64,000 nucleotides of DNA. Source: Leptolinea sp964420995. GTDB lineage: Bacteria; Chloroflexota; Anaerolineae; Anaerolineales; Anaerolineaceae. The translations under genes were made by a program, and so were the position numbers. Under the pieces are notes generated by a model. That model did not search any database. It was not told the DNA's origin and saw only the letters and a program-made list of their open reading frames with translations. How positions within the stretch are numbered: position 1 is the first letter of the stretch; every line of letters begins with the position of its first letter. The stretch lies in the NCBI GenBank assembly GCA_964420995.1, contig CAYQUX010000019.1, positions 1 to 64,000 of the forward strand. The letters run 5' to 3'. Below are positions 1 to 8,480 of this stretch, one piece after another.

Positions 1-650
1 GGCATGCCCTCGACAAGCTCGGGCAACGGAAAACCTGTCGGCTGTCGAAGCCACAAGCATGCCCCCGACAAGCCCGGGCAACGGAAAACCTGTCGGCTGT
101 CGAAGCCACAGGCATGCCCTCGACAAGCTCGGGCAACGGAACACCCGTCGGCTGTCGAAGCCACGAGCATGCCCTCGACAAGCTCGGGCAACGGAACACC
201 CGGCGGCTGTCGAAGCCACGAGCATGCCCTCGGCAAGCCCGGGCGGTGGACGTCACCGGTGGCTGAGCCTGTCGAAGCCACAGACATGCCCTCGACAAGC
301 TCGGGCAACGGAACACCTTTCGGCTGTCGAAGCCACAGACATGCCCTCGACAAGCTCGGGCAACGGAACACCTTTCGGCTGTCGAAGCCACAGACATGCC
401 CTCGACAAGCTCGGGCAACGGAACACCCGTCGGCTGTCGAAGCCACAGGCATGCCCTCGACAAGCTTGGGCAACGGAACACCCGTCGGCTGTCGAAGCCA
501 CAAGCATGCCCTCGAAAGGCTCAGGGGGCGGACGTCACCGGTGGCTGAGCCTGTCGAAGCCACAGACATGCCCTCGACAAGCTCGGGCAACGGAACACCT
601 GTCGGCTGTCGAAGCCACAGGCATGCCCCCGACAAAAACGGGCGGCGCAC
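1..650. repeat. Tandem array of a 55-bp palindromic repeat
   Basis: At least twelve consecutive units begin with GCATGCCCTCGACAAGC or a close variant. Unit starts are near 2, 57, 112, 167, 222, 284, 339, 394, 449, 504, 566 and 621. The period is exactly 55 bp except for two 62-bp units, which carry the variant ggtggctgagcctgtcgaagcc. Each unit pairs a CTCGACAAGC-type arm with a GGCTGTCGAAGCC arm, so it can fold into a hairpin. The window edge cuts the left end. The array abuts the stop codon of the minus-strand gene at 659. Open frames across it on both strands are by-products of the repeat. Confidence 0.93.
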
Positions 651-658
651 ATTTTCGG

Positions 659-2083
659 TCAGGAATCAAACAATACTGGCACAAAGACCATGACCAAAAG
701 CCGGTACGCCAGGATCACATTCTGGATGTGGCGTGAGGCGCTGCCCCAGGTTTCCCCCAGGTACGATGCGGCATACATTACACTGGCCCCCAACCAGATG
801 CAGGCCATGATACCGATAATCGGCCACAGGGTGGTGTTTGAAACGCGCAGGTTGCGCCCGGCTCCTGCAATAATTAAAAGGAGAGAAATCAGGATCAAGT
901 CGCTGGATGACCAGTTGATCAACCGGGTCAACTGATTCAAACGCACTGGCAACTTCAAATACCAGGGATCATAGTATGGTTGTTTGTAATACCCAAAATT
1001 TTCACTGAAAGAATTAATCAACATCTGGGTTGTGTTGAGTGGATAATGCAGCATAAAACTCATGTAGGCGGGCATCCCTTTGGATTGCACCCAGGCTGTA
1101 AAATCCTTTTTCAGGGTAATTTGACTGTAATTCGCCGAAGCCGTATTTGAAATAATGTCTTCCGAGTCAGGCATTCCCCAATTGTCATGCATGAATTTCA
1201 CCCTGTCTGGAAAGGGAAAAATGTTGGACGTTAAATTATTGATCAATGGATTAACCAGGCGGCTGCTTCCCCGGGCAGAATACTGCTGAAAACCATAGAT
1301 CGCAAATGAAATCAACAGTAGTACTGCGCCCAAAATAGGGAATCTCCGCCCTTTTCTCAGCAGGAAGGGAATTGACAACCCGGCGGTCAGGCAAACCAGG
1401 TACACCAACAGGAAATACACGTTCGTGTCGCGTGAGTTCACCCAGAAGAACAACGCCACCAGAAATCCGGCTGCCAACCACCATCGCGATGCGCGAGTTC
1501 TCTCTGCGGCGAAGAGACTTTCATCAAACAGGAAGAGACTTGCTGCCAGCAGGATGGCGAAGAGCGAATAGGTCAGCGATTCAGACATCATCACATGATC
1601 CCAACTGACAATCTCTGGAAGACAGGCAGATAAAAGGATTAGGGAGCAAAAGAAATTCCGTAACCAGGGATTCTTTACTTTTCGATATATCGCAAATGCC
1701 AGAAACCACCAGGCAATTACCGATAGCGCAGATTGGAAAATCGCAATTCCTGAAAAACCGGGTAGGTCAAGAAGTCCGGGAGATTTTCGAATGCTGGGCT
1801 CGCTACGGATGGATGTGTCATATCCCTGCGCCGGGGTGAAGAGTTTATACACCAATGGCAGAGTAATAGGACGGTAACCTGAGACGAACTCTCGTGAAAA
1901 CAGGGGGGCTCTCGCGGTTGCCGCGTAAGAGTCTGTGTCGTTGGTGGCGATGGCGCCTGTCCACGAATCAGCAGCAAAAATTCGCAGGGCCAGGAAGAGA
2001 ACGGTCAATACGAGGAAAAACCAATTTCTGGAAATGATTGTTGAAGTATTTTTCACAGAACGACAAGCCCCTTTTTTTTTCAA
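659..2083 (-). CDS. Polytopic membrane protein, possibly GT-C glycosyltransferase-like
   Basis: This is a 474-residue, strongly hydrophobic protein with roughly nine to eleven predicted membrane segments. The first hydrophobic segment, near residues 20-37, is followed by a polar extracytoplasmic loop containing NDTDSYAATARAP. An acidic residue in the first loop is typical of GT-C lipid-linked sugar transferases, but I cannot confirm this family. The start is a TTG followed by a run of Lys codons with no clear ribosome site; a GTG near 2056 is an alternative. The gene precedes the repeat array and follows an EptA-like transferase on the same strand with a 47-nt gap, so both may act on cell-envelope glycans. 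Function is uncertain. Confidence 0.7.
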   Translation of the reverse strand: MKKKGACRSVKNTSTIISRNWFFLVLTVLFLALRIFAADSWTGAIATNDTDSYAATARAPLFSREFVSGYRPITLPLVYKLFTPAQGYDTSIRSEPSIRKSPGLLDLPGFSGIAIFQSALSVIAWWFLAFAIYRKVKNPWLRNFFCSLILLSACLPEIVSWDHVMMSESLTYSLFAILLAASLFLFDESLFAAERTRASRWWLAAGFLVALFFWVNSRDTNVYFLLVYLVCLTAGLSIPFLLRKGRRFPILGAVLLLISFAIYGFQQYSARGSSRLVNPLINNLTSNIFPFPDRVKFMHDNWGMPDSEDIISNTASANYSQITLKKDFTAWVQSKGMPAYMSFMLHYPLNTTQMLINSFSENFGYYKQPYYDPWYLKLPVRLNQLTRLINWSSSDLILISLLLIIAGAGRNLRVSNTTLWPIIGIMACIWLGASVMYAASYLGETWGSASRHIQNVILAYRLLVMVFVPVLFDS

Positions 2084-2130
2084 CAGTTGAAAAATCTGGA
2101 TTTTCGGCGATCTTGCAGATTAATTACAGT

Positions 2131-3768
2131 TCACTTTCCCTTATATTCGATCGATTGTAGGTCGCCATCCAGAAAATAGCGCGGGCCGTTCATGCTGCTC
2201 TTTGCGCTCAATAAGGATGGCGCATACTCATGCAACCGCTTTTCTTCCGGTATATCCATGAGGTCCAGAATGGTTGGAACAATATTGGAATGGCTTGCCC
2301 GATAGCCTGTATCCGGTTGAAGCCCCAGGTCGCCGATAATGAAAAGAGGCACCATGGCTTCGGGCATGGAACTATGGCAATGGGACCATGTTTCGCCATG
2401 TTCCTGAAGTGTTTCGCCGTGGTCGGAGGTGTGAATGATCAGCGTGTCAGCTAATTCATGCAGGTCAGGAAAGAGATTTGTGTAAAAATTCTCCATATTA
2501 AAGCGCACGGCATTGTCATAGGCGTTGACCACATTTTTTGTGTCTTTATAATCGCGGTCTTTTGGTGTGGGCAGCCAGATAGCTTCTTCAGGGGGATAGT
2601 TGTTTTCATACATAATATGCATCCCCATTTTGTTCAATACGATAAAGTTGCCGGTTGACCGGGTAACCTGATCGCGGATATATTGCGCGGCTTTCAGATC
2701 GGTGAACATGGAACGCCCAAAATCATTGGTCGTCAGGTGGATATCAACGTACTGTAGATCATTCTGCAGTAAGCCATTCCAAAGGTACGTCTCCTGTCCA
2801 TCGAGATACTGGGTCTTATACCCCATGGCCTGGGCGTACTGGAATAAAGTCGGCCATCTGGAGGTAAGGCGAACGTCCAGGTTGGCGGTAGATGGCACAC
2901 CGGTCAGAATATGCGGGTTGGAATAGATGCTGCATGTGGCTGACGATACCGAGAGACCCCAATTTGTGATTAATCCTTTTTCCGCCAACTTCTGTAGGGT
3001 TGGAGAGGTTTCGCGCTTGTATCCATTAATTTGAAGGTGATCGCCCCGTAAAGATTCATCAATAATAAGAACTATATTATTACCCGGTATTGTGGTTGAA
3101 ATGGTTTGCACCTTCTCGCGGTTCCCAAAGATCCGATCCCCGGGGCGAATATCTTCGAGCAGACGTACGTATTGGAAGACAGATATTCCTATCTTTGAGT
3201 CGAAAGGCAGGTAGGTGCGGATCAACCACATCCCGACCAGACAAACCAGAAGGATGATTTCCGGGTGAGATTTGGAACGTGGCTTTTTCCAGTTGAATGC
3301 GACAGCAGCCAGGAAAATGAGCGAAACGATCAGCGCTTTACCGTTGAAATACATGCCGATGGCTTCAAACCAGAGTGACCAGGGGGAAAAGGCGGCTGTC
3401 CAAAAATCTACAGACGTCATATAGCGCTGGAAGGTGCTGAAATAGCCATATTCAATAAAAATGGCCAGCACAAAAAAGACTCCCAGAATGATACGAACTG
3501 GACGATAGGAACGAAATGCCGCCCAGCAATAAATAACCAGGCAGGTGAAGCTAAGAATAAAAGTTATATACGCTGTGATTGGACGGGAAATACGCGATTC
3601 ATTATAAAACATCCACATGATGTGGCGGGTTTGCTGTAAATCGATGAAATATTCATCCAGCACCAGCAATAAAACACCGAAACCTAAAAGGCCCAAAAAA
3701 GGCAGGATTTTTCGGATATGTTTCCCAAATTCCACGGATTTTTTGGATGACAATTCCTTAATGTTCAT
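2131..3768 (-). CDS. EptA-like phosphoethanolamine transferase / sulfatase-fold membrane enzyme
   Basis: This is a 545-residue membrane enzyme of the alkaline phosphatase/sulfatase superfamily. The first ~200 residues hold about five membrane helices and the rest is an extracytoplasmic catalytic domain. Visible motifs are VLIIDESLRGDHL (metal-site acid), SVSSATCSIYSNPHILTG with a candidate Thr nucleophile, and HTSDHGETLQEHG, which matches the DHGES-type metal motif of EptA. The family moves phosphoethanolamine or a related head group from a phospholipid to a surface glycan; the substrate here is unknown. I chose the ATG at 3768 because GGAG lies just upstream; an in-frame ATG at 3786 lacks a ribosome site. 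Confidence 0.83.
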   Translation of the reverse strand: MNIKELSSKKSVEFGKHIRKILPFLGLLGFGVLLLVLDEYFIDLQQTRHIMWMFYNESRISRPITAYITFILSFTCLVIYCWAAFRSYRPVRIILGVFFVLAIFIEYGYFSTFQRYMTSVDFWTAAFSPWSLWFEAIGMYFNGKALIVSLIFLAAVAFNWKKPRSKSHPEIILLVCLVGMWLIRTYLPFDSKIGISVFQYVRLLEDIRPGDRIFGNREKVQTISTTIPGNNIVLIIDESLRGDHLQINGYKRETSPTLQKLAEKGLITNWGLSVSSATCSIYSNPHILTGVPSTANLDVRLTSRWPTLFQYAQAMGYKTQYLDGQETYLWNGLLQNDLQYVDIHLTTNDFGRSMFTDLKAAQYIRDQVTRSTGNFIVLNKMGMHIMYENNYPPEEAIWLPTPKDRDYKDTKNVVNAYDNAVRFNMENFYTNLFPDLHELADTLIIHTSDHGETLQEHGETWSHCHSSMPEAMVPLFIIGDLGLQPDTGYRASHSNIVPTILDLMDIPEEKRLHEYAPSLLSAKSSMNGPRYFLDGDLQSIEYKGK

Positions 3769-3810
3769 ACGGCTCCAATGAAGCATTCAAACTTAATTCA
3801 CAAGACCCTA

Positions 3811-3838
3811 TTGTAATAGTAAAGAAACTTTGTACAAT
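3811..3838 (+). promoter_or_regulatory. Candidate sigma-70 promoter for the Ig-like lipoprotein gene
   Basis: TTGTAA at 3811-3816 and TACAAT at 3833-3838 are separated by 16 bp, about 40 nt before the ATG at 3880. The match is good for the -10 box and fair for the -35 box. The region lies between divergent genes. Confidence 0.4.
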
Positions 3839-3879
3839 AAATCCGTCGATGTTGTTCCTTAAAATGAGCGGAGGGGTTA

Positions 3880-4869
3880 ATGAGAAAGCACTTTAAGTGG
3901 TGGATTTATGTAGCTTTAATCATTGCTCTTACATCATGTAACTTGCCTGACAACGGTGAAGGCATTCCCGCAACCGGAGGAGCGCGAACCTGGTTTGATG
4001 CTCCATTGGAGGGGATGAGTCTCCCACCCGCGCCATATCCTGTGGTAATTCATTCGTATCACCCGGGTGGGACTGCCCAGGTTGAACTTAGCGTTAATGG
4101 TACTGTTCTGCAAAATCTGAAACCTTCCGGTGAAACCGGTCTGATACAGGTGGAGTATTCATGGACTCCACCTTCCCCGGGAAATTTTACTTTGCGCGCC
4201 CGGTCACAGAGCAAGACGGGAGGCTGGGATAGCGAAGCCGTGGTGAATGTCACGGTGGGTGATTTCACTCCTACTCTGATTCCTTCGTATACACCCACAG
4301 AAGTGGATACATCCACATCCACGCCAGTGATTACTGTCACATCAACCAGGACTCCATCATTCACGCCAACGGAAATTCCATCCTACACGCCAACGAATGT
4401 TCCCCCGGCCGAGTTAACCTTCCAGGCAAACATATCTACCAACCAGATTTATGTGGGAGGTTGTGGCGCGAATGATGTGACAATCCAGGCCTATGCGTCG
4501 AATTCAAGCCAGGTGAAGGCAATCACATTATTCCTGAAATTGAAGGATCAAACAACCGGTACGTCCACTGCCTGGACCGAAGGCGATATTATGGCACCGG
4601 CCGGCAATGGATGGTACCAGCGAACAGTTTCTGCCTCCGCAGTCCCCGGCTACGCCGATTACCGGAAAGCATGGCTGCTGTATCAGTTCGTAGCCACCGG
4701 CAGCGGCGGTGCGATTGTCGGGCGCAGCCCGGTTTACAGTGATATCGGGGTTTCCACCTGTAATGTGATCATTCCCGTGAGGCCTACCAATACGCCCTTC
4801 AAGCTGATCATTCCTAAATTGCAGGTAACGGTTGCTCCCATTAAGCCCAAAATTCCAATAATCCGTTAA
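3880..4869 (+). CDS. Ig-like surface lipoprotein with Thr/Pro linker
   Basis: This 329-residue predicted lipoprotein has a charged N-terminus, a hydrophobic stretch and the lipobox LTSC with Cys near residue 20. Domain order is an Ig-like beta domain (about residues 35-125), a Thr/Ser/Pro-rich linker with PSYTPT-type repeats (about 130-175) and a second beta-rich domain (about 178-295) containing two conserved cysteines. Family members of this kind are exported and anchored at the cell surface. A strong GGAGGGG ribosome site precedes the ATG. The gene is a paralogue of the lipoprotein at 7549 and is followed by its own hairpin terminator. Ligand and role are unknown. Confidence 0.85.
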   Translation: MRKHFKWWIYVALIIALTSCNLPDNGEGIPATGGARTWFDAPLEGMSLPPAPYPVVIHSYHPGGTAQVELSVNGTVLQNLKPSGETGLIQVEYSWTPPSPGNFTLRARSQSKTGGWDSEAVVNVTVGDFTPTLIPSYTPTEVDTSTSTPVITVTSTRTPSFTPTEIPSYTPTNVPPAELTFQANISTNQIYVGGCGANDVTIQAYASNSSQVKAITLFLKLKDQTTGTSTAWTEGDIMAPAGNGWYQRTVSASAVPGYADYRKAWLLYQFVATGSGGAIVGRSPVYSDIGVSTCNVIIPVRPTNTPFKLIIPKLQVTVAPIKPKIPIIR

Positions 4870-4882
4870 CACGGAATATAGT

Positions 4883-4935
4883 ACCGGTCTCAGTTGGTGC
4901 AAAATCATCCAACTGAGACCGGTGAGTTAAGTTTT
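4883..4935 (+). terminator. Hairpin terminator after the first lipoprotein gene
   Basis: A perfect 15-bp inverted repeat, ACCGGTCTCAGTTGG (4883-4897) with CCAACTGAGACCGGT (4909-4923), has an 11-nt loop. It is followed by a moderately T-rich stretch (ttaagttttaat). It separates the lipoprotein from the next membrane-anchored gene. Confidence 0.75.
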
Positions 4936-5072
4936 AATCGGATCGGGTGATCCATCCTGTTTGGATTTTGATGCAATTTCAAACCTGTCCTGTAAGCTTA
5001 ATCACCATCACTGGTCCAGGATCCCGGGAGTTCGTTGGATAACTAATTTGATTGAATCAGCGGTGGTTAAAT

Positions 5073-7526
5073 ATGAAAAACAATAAGCTTCTAATCTGGA
5101 TTCTATTCTGTGTTGGTGCGTTGGCGATAGCCGGCTTTCTGGGGATCTTCTACTGGCGCGGTTCGCAGATAACCGCAAGTGATTATCAACCGCAGACATT
5201 ACTGGTATTTCTGTCAAAGCCGTTGAACAGCTCGACTGTCCATGTTGGAGACACCCTGCCGGTAACAGCGGAAGCAAATGGGTCTGTGCCTGTTGAATCG
5301 TTGGAATTCTGGATTGATGGGAAATTGGTCGATTCTGTGAAAGCCATGAATCCGGTATTGAAGCAGCTCAATGGGACATGGGACTGGACACCTGAAAAAG
5401 AAGGTCGTATCACGCTGATGGTAAGGGCAATGGATTCATCCGGTCAGTCAGTTCTATCCAACCCCGTGGTGATTAACGTACTCCCGGCGGAACCGGTGGT
5501 GTTGAAGGTAGTTCCTAAGTCCGGCGATACTATCAATTCTCTTATTAAGGAACTGAACATCAGCGCGGATGCTGCGGAGGGGTTAAATTCGGGGATCGGC
5601 CTGGATGATCCACTTAAAGAAAATGAACCTGTAGAATTGGCCATCCCGGCAGAAAAATTCACCTCATCAAGCAGCAGTACTGAAGAAACCAATACACTGG
5701 AACTTGTAGAACTGGTTCCAACCCTTAAACCGACCCAAAACCCCGGAGGCGATAAAAGCAGCCCCCCGCTGGCACCGTCTCTTGACCTTGAGGTGGATGG
5801 GTGCAATATCAATATCAAGGTAACGGCAAAATCCGATAACGCGGACATATTTAAACTTTATATTATGCGGCATGATTCGAACCAGTTCGCCTTTATCATG
5901 GAACAAGGTCCCATGGTTACTGGCTCCAGCTTTACCTATGTGGAGAAGGACGCCTTTGGAGATTACAAGATCGGCGCTGTGGCGCAGAATGGCGCCGGAA
6001 TTGCCAGTACCATTCCGGCGAGTATTCAAGTTTCCAGTGAAGAGTGTACCGTGAATGCCAAGCAACCTGTGGATGTCAAGGTCATTTCCAGAGATTTGAT
6101 CTCCCGTCTGTACTGCTACGCGACCATTGACGAGAAGACCTATATCCATATTCCCAATTCAGCGGATTCCTACATGACACCCATGTCGTCAACCGCGTTG
6201 GAAGAGTGGGGAAAGAAAGTATTTCCCTACGGGCAATTGAAAGCCCGCTCCGGATTTGATATTTCCGCCCACCTGCCGGTTATTTACCCGAAGGGGAATG
6301 CCACGAGTCATATCAAATTTGAATGTTGGGACTGGGACACACAATTCAATATGGGTGTGGTTGAGAAGGATATGACCGACGCAGAAATGAAGACCTATGT
6401 CATGCTGAGCAATTCGAACTATGATGTCGTCGGTATTTTTGGGACTAACCCGTATGATAATGCAAACCATATTCAGATCAGCGCACCCTATAATTTTAAA
6501 TCCACGGGCAACCCCGTTGAATGTGGAAAACACGGCCCGGCATCCGAATATCAGAATTGCGAAAACATGATTAAAGTCGGAATGGCGGCGTATGTATGGG
6601 ATTACCAAAAGCAAACGTGTTTTCCGGGAACGGAAGCATTTTGCCAGTATGTTGATATTGACGGATTCCGGATTTACCGGAATTACAAAACGGGTGAACC
6701 CCCACAATGGTCCTATGGCGTAGCTGGAAAAGACAAGGTCACGGCAGGCTTCACGCAATGGCCTTCACTCGCAGATTGCAATCAACCCGATATGCTAATG
6801 AAAATGGTTTGTGCTGTAGCCAATATGCCCTGCTATACGGTTCGCGCGTATAAGGGCAGCCTTGAATCGCGGGACAGCAATGAAGTCTGCCTGGGCCCCC
6901 AGGAAATGGGGACCGGGACGAAAACCATCAACCTGCCGCCTACTCTGATGGGCGTGGGTGGAATGGTGTATTTCCTAAACAAGAGTGCACAATCTGAGTA
7001 TGCCGCCAACACAGACGATTATATTGAAATTTCTCACGATGGAAATTTTGACGTGGGACATATATACTCCAATAATGATGGGGGTTGGGGTAATAAACCA
7101 TCCAAAGATTCGAGGGATTATTACGGTTTCATAAAATTCGGAGAGCTGCAGGAGATCATGGGAAAACCAATCCAGTCAGCCCGGCTAAAATTCCGCATGG
7201 GGGATACGTTCCACAAAATTGACGGCTGGGTCAATTACACAGATGACTGCGCGCAGTGGCTTTCCATATCAAAAGATGCTCCGTATTTCTATTTGAAATC
7301 CACACCATTAAAAAGAGTCAAATTAGCCAATATGCCTGATTCAATAACGGCGGAAGAACTGCAGTTCGACGTCACGGATATCGTAAAAGCCTGGTCTCAA
7401 GGTCAGGTCAACCATGGGTTTGTGCTGGATGGCACAAGCAATACACCCCTCATGCAAGATTTTGAGTGGTGCCGTACTAATTTCAACTCATTCAGCCTTG
7501 AGGTCACGTATTTCCCCAACCCGTAA
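5073..7526 (+). CDS. Membrane-anchored Ig-like protein with C-terminal DNRLRE-like domain
   Basis: This 817-residue extracytoplasmic protein is held by an N-terminal membrane segment (about residues 6-27). It has an Ig-like domain of the VFLSKPLNGST...SLEFWIDGKLV type (about 45-140), an acidic, Ser/Thr/Pro-rich linker (to ~245), and several beta-rich modules with paired cysteines. The C-terminal ~200 residues include FDVTDIVKAWSQGQVNHGFV, typical of DNRLRE-type beta-sandwich domains. I start at the ATG at 5073 with a purine-rich GGTGG upstream; a TTG at 5052 is possible. It is a longer paralogue of the protein at 8481. It probably works at the cell surface in binding or adhesion, which is an inference from the domain types. 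Confidence 0.8.
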   Translation: MKNNKLLIWILFCVGALAIAGFLGIFYWRGSQITASDYQPQTLLVFLSKPLNSSTVHVGDTLPVTAEANGSVPVESLEFWIDGKLVDSVKAMNPVLKQLNGTWDWTPEKEGRITLMVRAMDSSGQSVLSNPVVINVLPAEPVVLKVVPKSGDTINSLIKELNISADAAEGLNSGIGLDDPLKENEPVELAIPAEKFTSSSSSTEETNTLELVELVPTLKPTQNPGGDKSSPPLAPSLDLEVDGCNINIKVTAKSDNADIFKLYIMRHDSNQFAFIMEQGPMVTGSSFTYVEKDAFGDYKIGAVAQNGAGIASTIPASIQVSSEECTVNAKQPVDVKVISRDLISRLYCYATIDEKTYIHIPNSADSYMTPMSSTALEEWGKKVFPYGQLKARSGFDISAHLPVIYPKGNATSHIKFECWDWDTQFNMGVVEKDMTDAEMKTYVMLSNSNYDVVGIFGTNPYDNANHIQISAPYNFKSTGNPVECGKHGPASEYQNCENMIKVGMAAYVWDYQKQTCFPGTEAFCQYVDIDGFRIYRNYKTGEPPQWSYGVAGKDKVTAGFTQWPSLADCNQPDMLMKMVCAVANMPCYTVRAYKGSLESRDSNEVCLGPQEMGTGTKTINLPPTLMGVGGMVYFLNKSAQSEYAANTDDYIEISHDGNFDVGHIYSNNDGGWGNKPSKDSRDYYGFIKFGELQEIMGKPIQSARLKFRMGDTFHKIDGWVNYTDDCAQWLSISKDAPYFYLKSTPLKRVKLANMPDSITAEELQFDVTDIVKAWSQGQVNHGFVLDGTSNTPLMQDFEWCRTNFNSFSLEVTYFPNP

Positions 7527-7548
7527 TATGCAGTGATGGGAGGAATCA

Positions 7549-8457
7549 ATGAAAAAGAACCACAGATTTTGTTTTCCTGTTTTTTTCGTCATCGGCTTAC
7601 TTTTGTTTACCGGCTGCCAGCCGAATTCACCGGGCGGCGGACCGACCTCGTGGATCGATTTCCCGCATAACAACATGTCCTTTGATATGCAGATGATCAC
7701 GGTCATCTCGCATTCCAATGACCCCGGCGGGCTGGCGCAGGTGGAAGTCAGTGCCAACGGAACGGTCATTCAAACCCAACCGGCTTCCGGCACTTTCGCG
7801 AAAACAACCACCGACTGGTACCCTGACAAGCCAGGCAACTATGTGCTGCGTGTGCGCGCGCAAAGCGTGGCCGGCGCCTGGGGTGGGTACGCGGAAGCGA
7901 ATGTAACCATCGGCGGCGCCACACCAACGTTGATCCCAACCATCACCGCAACCGGCCTGGTCCCCAGTGATACCCCCACGCCGGCAGAGGCTGCCAAAGG
8001 TGAGATGTTCTTCAAGGCTAACCGGTCAACCAACCAGTTTTATTATGGAAGCTGCGGAACCAATAGTGTCACCATCCAGGCGTATGTCTCGGATACCAGC
8101 AAGGCAAAGGATGTGCTCTTATTCGTCAACCTGCAAGACAGGCAAGGCGGCGGGTCAACTGGCTGGGATGGCGGCGAATCGATGAAATCGGCGGGCAATG
8201 GCTGGTTCCAACGGACAGTCACATCGACTTCGATCGAGAAATACAACGCGTATACCAGCAGCCTGTTGCTATACCAGTTCGTGGTCACCGGTGCCGATGG
8301 CAAGACCATTGGCAAGAGCCAGGTCTATAGCGATATCGCCCTTTCGGCGTGCGCGGCACCTCCTTCCGGTGAAGAACAACCACCGGTCCCTGACGGTATC
8401 ACCCCGATTCGTAAACCGCCGGTGCAAAATGTCACATTGATCCCGAATCCGAAATGA
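7549..8457 (+). CDS. Ig-like surface lipoprotein, paralogue of the 3880 gene
   Basis: This 302-residue lipoprotein has signal sequence and lipobox FTGC (Cys near residue 23). It shares its layout with the 3880-4869 product: an Ig-like domain with the shared phrase DPGGLAQVEVSANGTVIQ, a short Thr/Pro linker (PTLIPTITATG) and a C-terminal beta domain beginning FFKANRSTNQFYYGSCGTN. GGAGG precedes the ATG. Gaps of 22 and 23 nt to the flanking genes indicate one transcript 5073-10103. The pairing with a larger membrane-anchored Ig-like protein is repeated twice in this locus, which suggests the two products act together. No enzymatic motif was seen. Confidence 0.83.
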   Translation: MKKNHRFCFPVFFVIGLLLFTGCQPNSPGGGPTSWIDFPHNNMSFDMQMITVISHSNDPGGLAQVEVSANGTVIQTQPASGTFAKTTTDWYPDKPGNYVLRVRAQSVAGAWGGYAEANVTIGGATPTLIPTITATGLVPSDTPTPAEAAKGEMFFKANRSTNQFYYGSCGTNSVTIQAYVSDTSKAKDVLLFVNLQDRQGGGSTGWDGGESMKSAGNGWFQRTVTSTSIEKYNAYTSSLLLYQFVVTGADGKTIGKSQVYSDIALSACAAPPSGEEQPPVPDGITPIRKPPVQNVTLIPNPK

Positions 8458-8480
8458 TCCTAAGTGTGGAGGGATGAACC

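Noticed and set aside
1..650. CRISPR array
   Set aside because: The units are contiguous repeats with no unique spacers of constant length, and no cas genes are nearby.
4..736. Long open frames of ~225 codons across the repeat array (also a minus-strand frame 253-507)
   Set aside because: They exist because the 55-bp repeat lacks stops in several frames. The translations are pure repeat of the DNA unit, with no start signal and no domain.
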